A stretch of DNA of 64,000 nucleotides from positions 717,270 to 781,269 of the forward strand of contig CAVTZH010000011.1 of assembly GCA_963739175.1 (NCBI GenBank), written 5' to 3'. Source of the DNA: VAZQ01 sp963739175 (lineage in GTDB: Bacteria > Pseudomonadota > Alphaproteobacteria > Rhizobiales > Xanthobacteraceae). Position 1 is the first letter of the stretch. Every line of letters begins with the position of its first letter. The translations under genes were made by a program, and so were the position numbers. The notes beneath the pieces were generated by a model, which was not told the DNA's origin, searched no databases, and saw only the letters and a program-made list of their open reading frames with translations. This document shows, one piece after another, positions 24,156 to 32,875 of the stretch.

Positions 24156-25868
24156 CTACGGCTGCTGCTGCTGTTGCGCCTTCTTCCCCGGGGCGTTCTT
24201 GCGCTTGGGTGTCGCCTTGGGCGCGGCGGGCGTGGTGCCCCCCGTCTCCCGCGGCGGCTCGGGCGTGCCGCCCTGCTCGATCGTGCGCAAGCGCGCGACG
24301 TTGCGCAGGTGCTGATCATAGGTCTCGGCGAACGCGTGGCCGCCGGTGCCGTCGGCGACGAAATAGAGCTCCTTGGTGCGCGCCGGATTGGCCGCGGCCT
24401 CGATCGACGCGCGGCCGGGATTGGCGATCGGCCCGGGCGGCAGCGCATCGATGATGTAGGTGTTGTACGATGTCGGCCGCTCCAGGTCGGCGCGCGACAG
24501 CGGACGGCCGAGCGTGCCCTTGCCCGGCGCCAGGCCGTAGATCACGGTCGGATCGGTCTGCAGCCGCATCTTCTGCTTGAGGCGGTTGGCGAACACGGCG
24601 GCGATGCGCGTGCGCTCCTCGGGCCGGCTGGTTTCCTTCTCGATGATCGACGCAAGGATGATGAGCTGCTCGGGCGTGCGCAGCGGCAGGTCGCGGCTGC
24701 GCCGCTCCCACGCCTCCTTCACGACCTGCTGCTGCGCCTGCTGCATCCGCTGCACCGCCTGCTCGCGGGTGTCGCCGCGCCGGAAGGCGTAGCTGTTCGG
24801 CAGCATGCTGCCCTCGCGCGGCGTGTCTTTGATCGTGCCGGTGAGAATCTGACTGTCCAGGAGCCGCGCGGCGATCTGCTCCGACGTCAGCCCCTCGGGG
24901 ATCGTGAGGAGGTGCTGCACGACCTTGCCTTCGACCAGGGTCTCGACAACGTCGCGCACGCTCGCGCGCTTCTGGAACAGATACTCGCCGGACTTGAGAT
25001 CGCTCCAGGCCTTGAGCATTGCAACGCCGCCAATGAAGACGAGCTTGTGCTCATCGACGACTCCCTCGCGCTGCAGGACTTCTGCAATGTCGACAACGCG
25101 GGCGTTCTTCGGAATGTTGACGATCTTGTCCGCCTGCAGCGGACCGGGCGCCTCGAACCGCAGCTTGCCGAACACGGCCGCGCCGCCGCCACCGATCACC
25201 AGCAGGATCAGCAACGTGAAGATCGCATTGCCAATGATCACGAGCGGATTGCGGACGCGCTTCGAGCGGCGGGTCGGCACCGGCACGTGTTCCGGCTCCA
25301 GGGCGGCGCGCGGGCTGCGCGGCGTAATCCGTCTGTCCATATTCGGATTGCCGAATCCTTCTGCGCCCCGCCCCGATATGGACGTGTAACCATCACTGAC
25401 GTCAAGCATTCGCGCCGAACCGGTGCCGGAACTTGGCCCCCCTCGCCCGGAAGCCGCCGCACCGGTGAATGCACTCATCGGATCGGTCGTGATCGGCGGC
25501 TCGGCCGGCGGCGTCAGGCGATTGTAGACGCGGTTGGCAGGCGGTGGCGGCTGGCGGCTGCTGCCCGCAGCGCCCGGCAACGGAGATTGCGCGGATGGTG
25601 TGCGCGGCGGCGGGCTCGGCGCCGCGCGCGGCGCGCTTGTTTCGGGTGCGGTCGCGCGCGGTTGCCCTGGCGTCACCACGGGCGGCCTTGCCGTCGGCGT
25701 GCGCGCCTTGTCGCTCAACGGCGGATAGGACATCGCGGCCGGGAAGCGGCGGCTCGGCGGATTCGGCGTGGGACTCGATGTCGTCGGCCGTCCGCTCGTG
25801 GGTGTCGTCGGCCGCGGCCGCATCGGCCCGCTGCCATCACCACCTGGAGGCGTCGTTCGCGAATTCAC
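24156..25868 (-). CDS. mltG: Endolytic peptidoglycan transglycosylase MltG with long Pro-rich N-terminal extension
   Basis: 570 residues from a GTG at 25868; a conservative ATG start at 25340 (MDRRITPRSPRAALEPEHVP) would give 394. MltG cleaves nascent glycan strands and sets chain length. Seen: a TM helix NPLVIIGNAIFTLLILLVIG (about 207-226), a LysM-like region, and the YceG catalytic segment ILASIIEKETSRPEERTRIA with the catalytic Glu, then KMRLQTDPTVIYGL. The first 176 residues are Pro/Ser/Thr/Arg-rich, predicted disordered, and would lie in the cytoplasm; homologues usually start near MDRRIT-type sequence, so the extension may be false. Upstream fabF, downstream yicC, in the standard order. 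Confidence 0.9.
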   Translation of the reverse strand: MNSRTTPPGGDGSGPMRPRPTTPTSGRPTTSSPTPNPPSRRFPAAMSYPPLSDKARTPTARPPVVTPGQPRATAPETSAPRAAPSPPPRTPSAQSPLPGAAGSSRQPPPPANRVYNRLTPPAEPPITTDPMSAFTGAAASGRGGPSSGTGSARMLDVSDGYTSISGRGAEGFGNPNMDRRITPRSPRAALEPEHVPVPTRRSKRVRNPLVIIGNAIFTLLILLVIGGGGAAVFGKLRFEAPGPLQADKIVNIPKNARVVDIAEVLQREGVVDEHKLVFIGGVAMLKAWSDLKSGEYLFQKRASVRDVVETLVEGKVVQHLLTIPEGLTSEQIAARLLDSQILTGTIKDTPREGSMLPNSYAFRRGDTREQAVQRMQQAQQQVVKEAWERRSRDLPLRTPEQLIILASIIEKETSRPEERTRIAAVFANRLKQKMRLQTDPTVIYGLAPGKGTLGRPLSRADLERPTSYNTYIIDALPPGPIANPGRASIEAAANPARTKELYFVADGTGGHAFAETYDQHLRNVARLRTIEQGGTPEPPRETGGTTPAAPKATPKRKNAPGKKAQQQQQP

Positions 25869-26068
25869 GATCAGTCCCCAACGCCCTCGACGCTAAACAC
25901 CCCGAACGCCACCCACCGCAGCCCGCCGCCCAGTCCGGCAAGCTCAACCGTCGCCGATGCTCGCAGTCTTTTGGCTTACGCACCACCAAAATTTCTGCGC
26001 GGCGATCGTCCCCCACAGACAAGGTAGAAGTGAATATGGCGAAAGCGGGATCGCTAGTGATTTAGCGT

Positions 26069-27334
26069 TCAGCCGTTGAGGCGACGGAAGACCAGCGACG
26101 CATTGGTGCCGCCAAAACCAAACGAATTCGAGAGCACGAGGTCGATTTTCCGCTTTTTCGATCGGTGCGGCACCAGATCGATCGCGGTCTCTACCGAAGG
26201 GTTGTCCAGATTGATGGTGGGCGGTGCGATGCCGTCGCGCATGGCGAGGATCGAGAAGATCGCCTCCACCGCGCCCGCCGCGCCCAGCAGATGTCCGATC
26301 GAGGACTTGGTCGACGACATGCTGATGTGCGCCGCATCATTGCCGACCAGGCGCTGCACCGCACCAAGCTCGATTTCGTCGCCGAGCGGCGTCGAGGTGC
26401 CGTGCGCGTTGATGTAATCGACCTCCGCAGGCGAAATGCCGGCGCGGGCGAGCGCCATCTTCATGCAGCGGAACGCACCGTCGCCGTCTTCCGCCGGGGC
26501 GGTGATGTGATGCGCATCGCCCGACAACCCGTAGCCGATGACCTCGGCATAGATCCGCGCGCCGCGCTGCTTTGCATGTTCGAGCGATTCCAGAACCACC
26601 ATGCCGGCGCCCTCGCCCATCACGAAGCCGTCGCGGTCGCGGTCGTAGGGCCGCGACGCCTTCTCCGGCGTGTCATTGAAGCCGGTGGACAACGCCCGGC
26701 ACGCAATGAAGCCGGCGACGCCGATCCGCGAGATCGGCGATTCCGTGCCGCCCGCCACCATCACGTCGGCGTCACCGAGCGCGACCATGCGCGAAGCATC
26801 GCCGATCGCGTGGGCGCCGCTCGAGCACGCGGTCACCACCGCGTGGTTCGGGCCGCGCAGCCCATGCTCGATCGAGACATAGCCGGACGCCAGATTGATC
26901 AGGCGCCCCGGAATAAAGAACGGCGAGACGCGCCGCGGCCCGCGCTCCTTCAAGACGAGCGACGTTTCGGCGATGCCGGTCAGGCCGCCGATCCCGGAGC
27001 CGATCAGCACACCGGTCGCGATCTGATCGTCCCGGCTCTCGGGGTTCCAGCCGGCATCCTTAAGCGCCTGGGTCGCCGCGCTCATGGCGAAGATGATGAA
27101 GTCGTCGACCTTGCGCTGCTCCTTCGGCTCCATCCATTGGTCGGCATTGAAGCTGCCGTCGGAACCGTCGCCGCGCGGCACCTGGCAGGCGATCTTGGTC
27201 GCGAGATCGGAGACATCGAATGTCTCGATCCGGCGCGCGCCGCTCTTGCCGTCGATCAGACGCTGCCACGTGGCTTCGACGCCGCATGCCAGCGGCGTCA
27301 CCATTCCGAGCCCTGTGACGACCACACGCCTCAT
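26069..27334 (-). CDS. fabF: Beta-ketoacyl-ACP synthase II
   Basis: 421 residues from ATG 27332-27334 (MRRVVVTGLGMVTPLACG), preceded by GAGGGACCGCTG. The condensing enzyme triad is visible: catalytic Cys in NHAVVTACSSGAHAIGDA, first His in NAHGTSTPLGD, second His in SIGHLLGAAGAVEA. FabF elongates acyl-ACP with malonyl-ACP. Upstream acpP is 128 bp away; the same-strand fabD-fabG-acpP-fabF order is the normal fatty acid synthesis cluster. Downstream mltG follows after about 200 bp. Confidence 0.96.
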   Translation of the reverse strand: MRRVVVTGLGMVTPLACGVEATWQRLIDGKSGARRIETFDVSDLATKIACQVPRGDGSDGSFNADQWMEPKEQRKVDDFIIFAMSAATQALKDAGWNPESRDDQIATGVLIGSGIGGLTGIAETSLVLKERGPRRVSPFFIPGRLINLASGYVSIEHGLRGPNHAVVTACSSGAHAIGDASRMVALGDADVMVAGGTESPISRIGVAGFIACRALSTGFNDTPEKASRPYDRDRDGFVMGEGAGMVVLESLEHAKQRGARIYAEVIGYGLSGDAHHITAPAEDGDGAFRCMKMALARAGISPAEVDYINAHGTSTPLGDEIELGAVQRLVGNDAAHISMSSTKSSIGHLLGAAGAVEAIFSILAMRDGIAPPTINLDNPSVETAIDLVPHRSKKRKIDLVLSNSFGFGGTNASLVFRRLNG

Positions 27335-27462
27335 CAGCGGTCCCTCAAAGCCATCCGTGATCTTAGCGCAATTATAGCGCCCTGACGCCATCAAGCGCCA
27401 AGACCATCAAGACCATAACGTCGGAGATCAGTTTTCGATGCTGCGCAGCGAAAGCGGAAGGA

Positions 27463-27702
27463 TCAGCTTTTTGCGTTCTTTTCGAGGAACTTCACCGCAT
27501 CGCCCACCGTCAGGATGGTTTCAGCGGCATCGTCCGGTATCTCGCAGCCGAACTCTTCTTCGAAGGCCATGACGAGCTCGACGGTGTCGAGACTGTCGGC
27601 ACCGAGATCGTCGATAAAGCTGGCGCCCTCGGTCACCTTTTCGGCTTCCACGCCGAGGTGCTCCACGACGATCTTTTTTACCCGCTCGCCAATGTCACTC
27701 AT
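27463..27702 (-). CDS. acpP: Acyl carrier protein
   Basis: 79 residues. The phosphopantetheine attachment Ser lies in DDLGADSLDTVELVM. Acidic composition, helix-I opening SDIGERVKKIVVEHLGVEAEKV and the fourth-helix end VGDAVKFLEKN are typical. ATG 27700-27702 with a purine-rich AAGAGGTTAAGCG ribosome binding site. Carries the growing chain for FabD/FabG/FabF around it. Upstream gap to fabG is about 245 bp, large enough for its own promoter, as for many acpP genes. Confidence 0.97.
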   Translation of the reverse strand: MSDIGERVKKIVVEHLGVEAEKVTEGASFIDDLGADSLDTVELVMAFEEEFGCEIPDDAAETILTVGDAVKFLEKNAKS

Positions 27703-27948
27703 CGCTTAACCTCTTGTCCATTTCGCTTGGCTCGTTCGGTCACGCCACTTGCTGGACGCCACATTGAACGATGCCACCCCGCTATTGCGAACACCAACCG
27801 GGGCGACAGTGGAAGACCACATTACGGTTGCGAGCGGACCGTGCAAATACCTTGCTTGGCCCCGTCAGCGCGCCCCAGCCAACTGGGGGTCCGGTTACCA
27901 TACTTCCCAGGGCTTGACCAGCATGGCCAATGACCCCGCTAACAGCCT

Positions 27949-28686
27949 TCAAATCATTGCCATTCCGCCGTTTACATGCAGCGTCTGCCCGGTCACATAG
28001 GCGGCCTCGTCCGACGCAAGATAGACCGCCGCGGCTGCCACCTCGGCGCCCTCGCCGAGCCGGCCGGCCGGCACCCGAGCGAGAATCGCCTCGCGCTGCT
28101 TCTCATTGAGCTTGTCGGTCATCGCGGTGGCGATGAAGCCGGGCGCGATGCAATTGGCGGTGACGCCGCGCTTGGCATATTCCTGCGCGATCGACTTGAT
28201 CATCCCGATCATGCCGGCCTTGGCGGCGGTGTAGTTGCCCTGCCCGGCATTGCCGGTGACGCCCACCACCGACGTGATGCCGATGATGCGGCCGGTGCGG
28301 CGGCGCATCATGCCTTTGATCGCGGCGCGCGCCAGCCGGAAGGTCGCCGTCAGGTTGACCGCGATCACCTCGTCCCAGGCCTCATCGCTCAACTGGACCA
28401 ACAGATTGTCGCGCGTGATGCCGGCATTGGCGACGAGGATATCGAGCTTGCCCATGGCCTCTTCCGCCTTGGGCACCAGCGCGTCGACCGCCGCCCGGTC
28501 GGCGAGGTTGCAGGGCAGCACATGGACGCGCTCCTTCAGGGCGCCCGCGAGCGCGTCGAGCGCATCCGCCCGCGTGCCGGAGAGCGCGACCGTCGCGCCC
28601 TGCTGATGCAGCGCACGCGCAATCGCGCCGCCGATGCCACCGGTGGCGCCCGTGACGAGAGCGGTCTTGCCGGACAGATCGAACAT
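27949..28686 (-). CDS. fabG: 3-oxoacyl-ACP reductase
   Basis: 245 residues from ATG 28684-28686 (MFDLSGKTALVTGATGGIGG), the start that gives the typical FabG N-terminus. SDR Rossmann motif TGATGGIGG, NAG in LVANAGITRDNLL, catalytic Ser in GITSVVGVTGNAGQGNYTAA and YxxxK as NYTAAKAG. C-terminus ends TGQTLHVNGGMAMI, the FabG signature. Reduces beta-ketoacyl-ACP with NADPH. fabD lies 29 bp upstream on the same strand and is likely co-transcribed. Confidence 0.96.
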   Translation of the reverse strand: MFDLSGKTALVTGATGGIGGAIARALHQQGATVALSGTRADALDALAGALKERVHVLPCNLADRAAVDALVPKAEEAMGKLDILVANAGITRDNLLVQLSDEAWDEVIAVNLTATFRLARAAIKGMMRRRTGRIIGITSVVGVTGNAGQGNYTAAKAGMIGMIKSIAQEYAKRGVTANCIAPGFIATAMTDKLNEKQREAILARVPAGRLGEGAEVAAAAVYLASDEAAYVTGQTLHVNGGMAMI

Positions 28687-28715
28687 GAACGCTCTCCCCA
28701 AAAAGACTTGAACGA

Positions 28716-29669
28716 TCAGCCGCGCACGGCCTTGGCGGCCTTGTAGGCGGCGACGTCGTCAGGCGTGCCGATCGACACGCCGCTCGCACCGTCGGCGATC
28801 CGCTTGACGAGACCGGACAACACCTTGCCCGATCCGACTTCATAGAAAGAATTAACGCCGGCCGCGGCCATGAAGGCGACCAACTCGCGCCAGCGCACGG
28901 TGCCGGTGACCTGCTCGATCAGGCCGCGCACGATCTGCGCCGGATCGGTGACGGGCCCGGCCGTGACGTTAGCGATGAGCGGAACCACCGGCGGCTTGAT
29001 CGTGACCTTGGCGAGCGCATCCGCCATCACCTCGGCGGCCGGCTGCATCAGCGCGGAATGGAACGGCGCCGACACCGGCAACAGCATCGCGCGCCGCACG
29101 CCCTTGGCCTTGGCCACCTCGACCGCGCGCTCGACCGCCGTTTTGTGGCCGGACACGACGACCTGCCCGCCGCCATTGTCGTTGGCGGCCTGCACCAGCT
29201 CGCCCTGCGCGGCCTCGGCGGCGATCGCCGCCGCCTGCTCGAAATCGACGCCGAGCAGCGCAGCCATGGCGCCCATGCCGACGGGAACCGCACGCTGCAT
29301 GGCGCGGCCGCGGATGCGCACCAGCCGCACCGCGTCCGCCGTCGTCAGCGAACCGGCCGCGGCCAGCGCCGCGTATTCGCCGACCGAATGACCGGCGACA
29401 AATGCTGCGTCACGCTTGAGGTCGACGCCGGCTTCGGTTTCGAGCACGCGCATCGCGGCGAGCGACACCGCCACCAGCGCCGGCTGCGCATTCTCGGTGA
29501 GCGTGATGGCCTCCGCCGGCCCCTCCCACATCACCGCCGAGAGCTTGTCGCCGAGCGCCTCGTCGACTTCGTCGAATACCGCCCGCGCGGCCGGGAAGGT
29601 TTCCGCGAGCGCCTTGCCCATGCCGACAGCCTGGCTGCCCTGCCCTGGAAACACGTATGCCGACGACAT
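28716..29669 (-). CDS. fabD: Malonyl-CoA:ACP transacylase
   Basis: 317 residues. Opening YVFPGQGSQAVGMGKALAETF; catalytic Ser in FVAGHSVGEYAALAAAGSL; second His in SAPFHSALMQPA. It loads malonyl groups onto ACP. ATG at 29667-29669. First gene of the fabD-fabG pair; 180 bp separate it from the divergent small gene at 29849, a region that must carry the fab promoter. Confidence 0.96.
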   Translation of the reverse strand: MSSAYVFPGQGSQAVGMGKALAETFPAARAVFDEVDEALGDKLSAVMWEGPAEAITLTENAQPALVAVSLAAMRVLETEAGVDLKRDAAFVAGHSVGEYAALAAAGSLTTADAVRLVRIRGRAMQRAVPVGMGAMAALLGVDFEQAAAIAAEAAQGELVQAANDNGGGQVVVSGHKTAVERAVEVAKAKGVRRAMLLPVSAPFHSALMQPAAEVMADALAKVTIKPPVVPLIANVTAGPVTDPAQIVRGLIEQVTGTVRWRELVAFMAAAGVNSFYEVGSGKVLSGLVKRIADGASGVSIGTPDDVAAYKAAKAVRG

Positions 29670-29848
29670 TCTGATGGCCCTTCCCGCGCATTTGCGGCCC
29701 TAAGACACCGGCCCAAGTGCCGCTGTCAAGCGAGGTTCCCGCCGCGGTAACCAAGCGGCAACCGTCTCTCGTAACAAACCTGATGCCCTAACCCGCGGGC
29801 AACAGCGTTCCGCTAGGGTCTTGCCGATAGCCAACCCGGGAATGGGAG

Positions 29849-30088
29849 ATGCGCGCGATCGCGCTGGTGACTGACGACGACCTCGCGCGCTCGCGCGTGG
29901 ACCCCGAATTCAGGCATCGGCTCGTCGCCGGAAACCTCGAACTGTTGCTTGGCCAGCTCAACCGCCTGCGCAACGGCAAGGCCGACGCCCAGAGCGCCAA
30001 GCAAATCCGCGAAGGCGTCGATCTGGCGGTGCAGCTTGCCGAAATCCTCCAGCGCATTGAGCAAAGCTCGGCCTCGCGCGCCGGCTAG
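29849..30088 (+). CDS. Conserved small protein, function unknown
   Basis: 79 residues. ATG 29849 follows GGGAATGGGAG, a good ribosome binding site. The protein is mostly helical and charged: TDDDLARSRVDPEFRHRLVAGN followed by LELLLGQLNRLRNGKAD, then QIREGVDLAVQLAEILQRIEQ. No signal peptide, TM segment or catalytic motif. It resembles short hypothetical proteins found upstream of the rpsF cluster in Hyphomicrobiales, but I assign no function. A 290-bp gap separates it from rpsF. Confidence 0.68.
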   Translation: MRAIALVTDDDLARSRVDPEFRHRLVAGNLELLLGQLNRLRNGKADAQSAKQIREGVDLAVQLAEILQRIEQSSASRAG

Positions 30089-30309
30089 AGTAAGCCAATA
30101 ACCCCCGCGAAAGTGGGCGAAACCGCCGATTGAGCCGCCCCCGCGAACCGGCCTCAAACGCTTGCGTTTTCGCCCGGAGCCCCTATAACACCGGCCTCCG
30201 CTCGATCCCGGCCGGGAGCTGAACGGACGGCCATGCGACGGTCCTTAACGACCTCCGCGCGGCAGGGCCAAGTGGCCCGGCGTCCGGTGTTCCCGCCTTC
30301 GCAGCATTC

Positions 30310-30330
30310 GAGCCTTTCCCGAAAGGGCTC
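30310..30330 (+). promoter_or_regulatory. Hairpin in the rpsF leader, possible S6:S18 autoregulation site
   Basis: A near-perfect stem GAGCCTTTC / GAAAGGGCTC lies 49 bp upstream of rpsF, inside the 5' leader. S6:S18 leader RNAs that bind the S6-S18 complex are known in many bacteria and are usually close to rpsF. I cannot confirm the CCG/ACC signature here. Low confidence. Confidence 0.3.
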
Positions 30331-30378
30331 GGAGGGCTTAGCGCCAGGATCGGCTCGAACGAAAGGGAAAGGCATTTC

Positions 30379-30894
30379 ATGCCGCTTTATGAGCACGTCT
30401 TTCTGGCGCGCCAGGACGCCAGCGCGCAGCAGGTCGAAGAACTGACCGCGCAATTCAAGGGCATCATCGAACAGCTGGGTGGCAAGGTCACCAAGGTCGA
30501 GCAGTGGGGCGTGAAAACGCTCTCCTATCGCCTGCGCAAGAACCGCAAGGCGCATTTCACGCTGCTGAACCTCGATGCGCCGCCGGCCGCGATCAATGAG
30601 ATCGAGCGGCAGGAGCGCCTGAACGAAGAAGTCCTGCGCTACATCACCGTGCGCGTCGAAGAGCTCGAAGAGGGCCCGTCGGCGATGATGCGCAAGGTCG
30701 ACCGAGATCGCGAGCGTGACGAGCGCGGCGGTGGCGGCTTCCGCGACCGTGGCGGCTTCGGCGACCGTGGTGGCTTCCGCGACCGCGGTGACCGGGGCGA
30801 TCGTGGTGACCGGGGCGATCGTGGTGACCGGGGCGACCGTGGCCCGCGTCCGCCGCGCGACGACGCGCCCGATGGCCAGGCGACGGAGGCATAA
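30379..30894 (+). CDS. rpsF: Ribosomal protein S6 with Gly/Asp/Arg repeat tail
   Basis: 171 residues. The first ~100 are a standard S6 (MPLYEHVFLARQDASAQQVE, KVTKVEQWGVKTLSYRLRKN, HFTLLNLDAPPAAINEIERQ). Residues ~115-160 are a low-complexity tail built on GGFRDR/GGFGDR hexamers and then GDR triplets, ending PRPPRDDAPDGQATEA. The GDRGDR part is a DNA tandem repeat of 18 bp. S6 tails vary greatly in Alphaproteobacteria. S6 binds 16S rRNA with S18; rpsR follows at 2 bp, so the two are coupled. In E. coli S6 is extended by glutamate residues at the C-terminus. Confidence 0.95.
   Translation: MPLYEHVFLARQDASAQQVEELTAQFKGIIEQLGGKVTKVEQWGVKTLSYRLRKNRKAHFTLLNLDAPPAAINEIERQERLNEEVLRYITVRVEELEEGPSAMMRKVDRDRERDERGGGGFRDRGGFGDRGGFRDRGDRGDRGDRGDRGDRGDRGPRPPRDDAPDGQATEA
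30787..30840 (+). repeat. Three tandem 18-bp repeats in the rpsF tail
   Basis: GGTGACCGGGGCGATCGT occurs at 30787-30804 and 30805-30822, and with one change at 30823-30840. Each unit encodes GDRGDR. Preceding codons (GGFRDR, GGFGDR) are related but diverged, suggesting replication-slippage growth of the tail. Confidence 0.95.
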
Positions 30895-30896
30895 CC

Positions 30897-31142
30897 ATGA
30901 GCTTCGCACCGACCCAGACCCGCCGCCCGTTCTTCCGCCGCCGCAAGACCTGTCCGTTCACCGGCGCCAACGCGCCGAAGATCGACTACAAGGACGTGCG
31001 GCTGCTGCAGCGCTACGTTTCGGAGCGCGGCAAGATCGTGCCGAGCCGGATCACCGCCGTTTCCGCCAAGAAGCAGCGTGAGCTGGCGCAGGCGATCAAG
31101 CGCGCGCGCTTCCTCGGACTGTTGCCTTACGTGATCCGGTAA
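30897..31142 (+). CDS. rpsR: Ribosomal protein S18
   Basis: 81 residues. S18 pattern: RRKTCPFTGANAPKIDYKDV, followed by LLQRYVSERGKIVPSRITAV and KKQRELAQAIKRARFLGLLP ending YVIR. The N-terminus is basic (TQTRRPFFRRRK). Only 2 bp after rpsF. Partner of S6 in the platform of the 30S subunit. DUF2232 gene begins about 60-100 bp downstream, in the common rpsF-rpsR-DUF2232-rplI arrangement. Confidence 0.97.
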   Translation: MSFAPTQTRRPFFRRRKTCPFTGANAPKIDYKDVRLLQRYVSERGKIVPSRITAVSAKKQRELAQAIKRARFLGLLPYVIR

Positions 31143-31199
31143 GGATCGAATAAAGCGAGGCCACCGCAGAGATTGCGGGCGGCCGATGGTTGGGGCGGC

Positions 31200-32213
31200 A
31201 TGACGCCGCCTCTAACCGCTCTTGCAGCGGGACAGCTTGCGATGATGCAGATTCTTCTTGTGGCGGTAGGCGCAGGCGCAGCATCCGCGCTGCTCCACGC
31301 GTCGCTTGCATCGGGGTCCGCGATTGCCTGGATCCTTTTCCAACTCGCGCCGCTGCCCATTCTCATTGCTGCCGTCGGCTGGAGCCATTGGACGGCGCTT
31401 GTCGCCGCCTTCTTAGCGGCAACGGCGCTTGGACTAGGCTTGCGCGCCCATTTCTTTCTCACATACCTGCTTGCGATCGGATTGCCCTCCTGGTGGCTGG
31501 GCTACCTTTCGCTGCTTGCTCGACCGGTCAACACCAATGGATCCGGTACCGTGGAATGGTATCCGGTCGGACGCCTCGTATTCTGGGCCGCCATCGTTAG
31601 CGCCCTGATCGTTGCAGTGACGGTGCTGATGCTCGGACCGGACGTGGCAACTTTCCAGTCACGGGTACGCACCACGATCGAGGCTTTCCTCAAGGCGGGA
31701 ACCAGGTCGACGCCGGATGTTCTCGCTCGGCCGGATGTCAGGAGCATGATCGACGCGATGGTGGCGGCATTTGCGGCCGCCACAGCGGTCATGTTCACGA
31801 TCATTTATGTGCTCAATCTCTGGCTCGCGGCCCGCATCGTGAACGTGTCAGGACGATTGAGCCGTCCGTGGCCCGACCTGCCAGCTTTGACACTGCCGTC
31901 CTTCACGCCGGGGCTCTTGGCGGCGGCGATCGCCGGCTCGTTCCTGCCCGATATCGTGGGCTTGCTGGCGGGCGTGCTGGCGGCAAGCCTCTTCATGGCC
32001 TATGCGCTCATGGGCTTCGCCGTGCTGCACGCCATCACGCGCGGCGTTGGCGGCCGCGGCTTCATACTTGGCGCCGCATATGTCGCCGTCGTCATACTCG
32101 GCGTCGTCTGGCCGCTCCTCGCGGTGTCCCTGCTCGGACTGGCTGAGAACCTCTTCAACGTCCGCGCCCGTTTCGCCACGCCGGCGGCGGGTCCCCCCAC
32201 AACTCGAACCTGA
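31200..32213 (+). CDS. DUF2232 multi-pass membrane protein
   Basis: 337 residues from ATG 31200; a second ATG pair at 31242 (MMQILLVAVGAGAASALLHA) may be the true start and is the more homologue-like N-terminus, while a TTG at 31173 is unlikely. About eight hydrophobic segments: AGAASALLHASLASGSAIAW, LFQLAPLPILIAAVGW, ALVAAFLAATALGLGL, FFLTYLLAIGLPSWWLGYLS, then others to 320. DUF2232 proteins accompany ribosomal genes here and have no proven biochemical role; roles in the envelope have been proposed. rplI begins 33 bp downstream with its own strong ribosome binding site. Confidence 0.87.
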   Translation: MTPPLTALAAGQLAMMQILLVAVGAGAASALLHASLASGSAIAWILFQLAPLPILIAAVGWSHWTALVAAFLAATALGLGLRAHFFLTYLLAIGLPSWWLGYLSLLARPVNTNGSGTVEWYPVGRLVFWAAIVSALIVAVTVLMLGPDVATFQSRVRTTIEAFLKAGTRSTPDVLARPDVRSMIDAMVAAFAAATAVMFTIIYVLNLWLAARIVNVSGRLSRPWPDLPALTLPSFTPGLLAAAIAGSFLPDIVGLLAGVLAASLFMAYALMGFAVLHAITRGVGGRGFILGAAYVAVVILGVVWPLLAVSLLGLAENLFNVRARFATPAAGPPTTRT

Positions 32214-32246
32214 TCACTCACGCTTCAGACTTGAAGGAGAAGAACC

Positions 32247-32861
32247 ATGGAAGTCATTCTGCTTGAACGTGTCGGCCGGCTCGGCCAGATGGGCGATGTC
32301 GTCCGCGTCAAGGACGGATTTGCCCGCAACTTTCTGCTGCCGAAGGGCAAGGCGCTGCGCGCCACCAAGGAAAACCGCTCCCGCTTCGAAACCATGAAAG
32401 TGGAGCTCGAGGCGCGCAATATCGAGCAGCGCGGCGAGGCCGAGAAGGTCGGCAAGACGCTCGACGGCCAGAGCTTCACGGTGCTGCGCCAGGCGGCGGA
32501 AGGCGGGCAGCTCTACGGCTCCGTCACGCCGCGCGACATCGCCACACTGGTGATCGAGAAGGGCTTCAAGATCGACCGCAATCAGGTCGCGCTCAACACG
32601 CCGATCAAGACCATCGGCATGCACAAGGTGCCGATCGCGCTGCATCCGGAGGTCGAGGTCACGGTGTCGGTCGCGGTCGCGCGCAATGCCGACGAGGCCA
32701 CCCGCCTGGCGCGCGGCGAGGACATCACCGTCGCCCGCACCGAGGAGCAGGAGGCGCAGGCCGAGGCGCTCGCGACCGCCGAGAGCTTCTTCGAACCGGA
32801 AGCGGCCGAGGCGCTTAGTGCCACCGACGAGGCCGAAAAGCCCGCCGAGGAGACCAAGTAG
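32247..32861 (+). CDS. rplI: Ribosomal protein L9
   Basis: 204 residues; ATG 32247 follows AAGGAGAAGAACC. N-terminal domain MEVILLERVGRLGQMGDVVR then VKDGFARNFLLPKGKALRAT; C-terminal domain to LHPEVEVTVSVAVARN. The final ~45 residues are acidic (EEQEAQAEALATAESFFEPE, TDEAEKPAEETK), a common extension in Alphaproteobacteria. L9 binds 23S rRNA near L1. Its stop lies in a hairpin shared with the convergent gene at 32871. Confidence 0.96.
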   Translation: MEVILLERVGRLGQMGDVVRVKDGFARNFLLPKGKALRATKENRSRFETMKVELEARNIEQRGEAEKVGKTLDGQSFTVLRQAAEGGQLYGSVTPRDIATLVIEKGFKIDRNQVALNTPIKTIGMHKVPIALHPEVEVTVSVAVARNADEATRLARGEDITVARTEEQEAQAEALATAESFFEPEAAEALSATDEAEKPAEETK

Positions 32862-32875
32862 GGGGAACCCCTACT
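32857..32875. terminator. Hairpin shared by the convergent rplI and cytochrome-like stops
   Basis: Perfect 8-bp stem AGTAGGGG (32857-32864) / CCCCTACT (32868-32875) with loop GAA. The rplI TAG lies in one arm and the TAG of the leftward gene in the other. No T tract, so efficiency as a terminator is uncertain. Confidence 0.45.

Noticed and set aside
30787..30840. Sequencing artefact in rpsF repeats
   Set aside because: The repeats keep frame and encode a sensible GDR tail, so they are treated as real.
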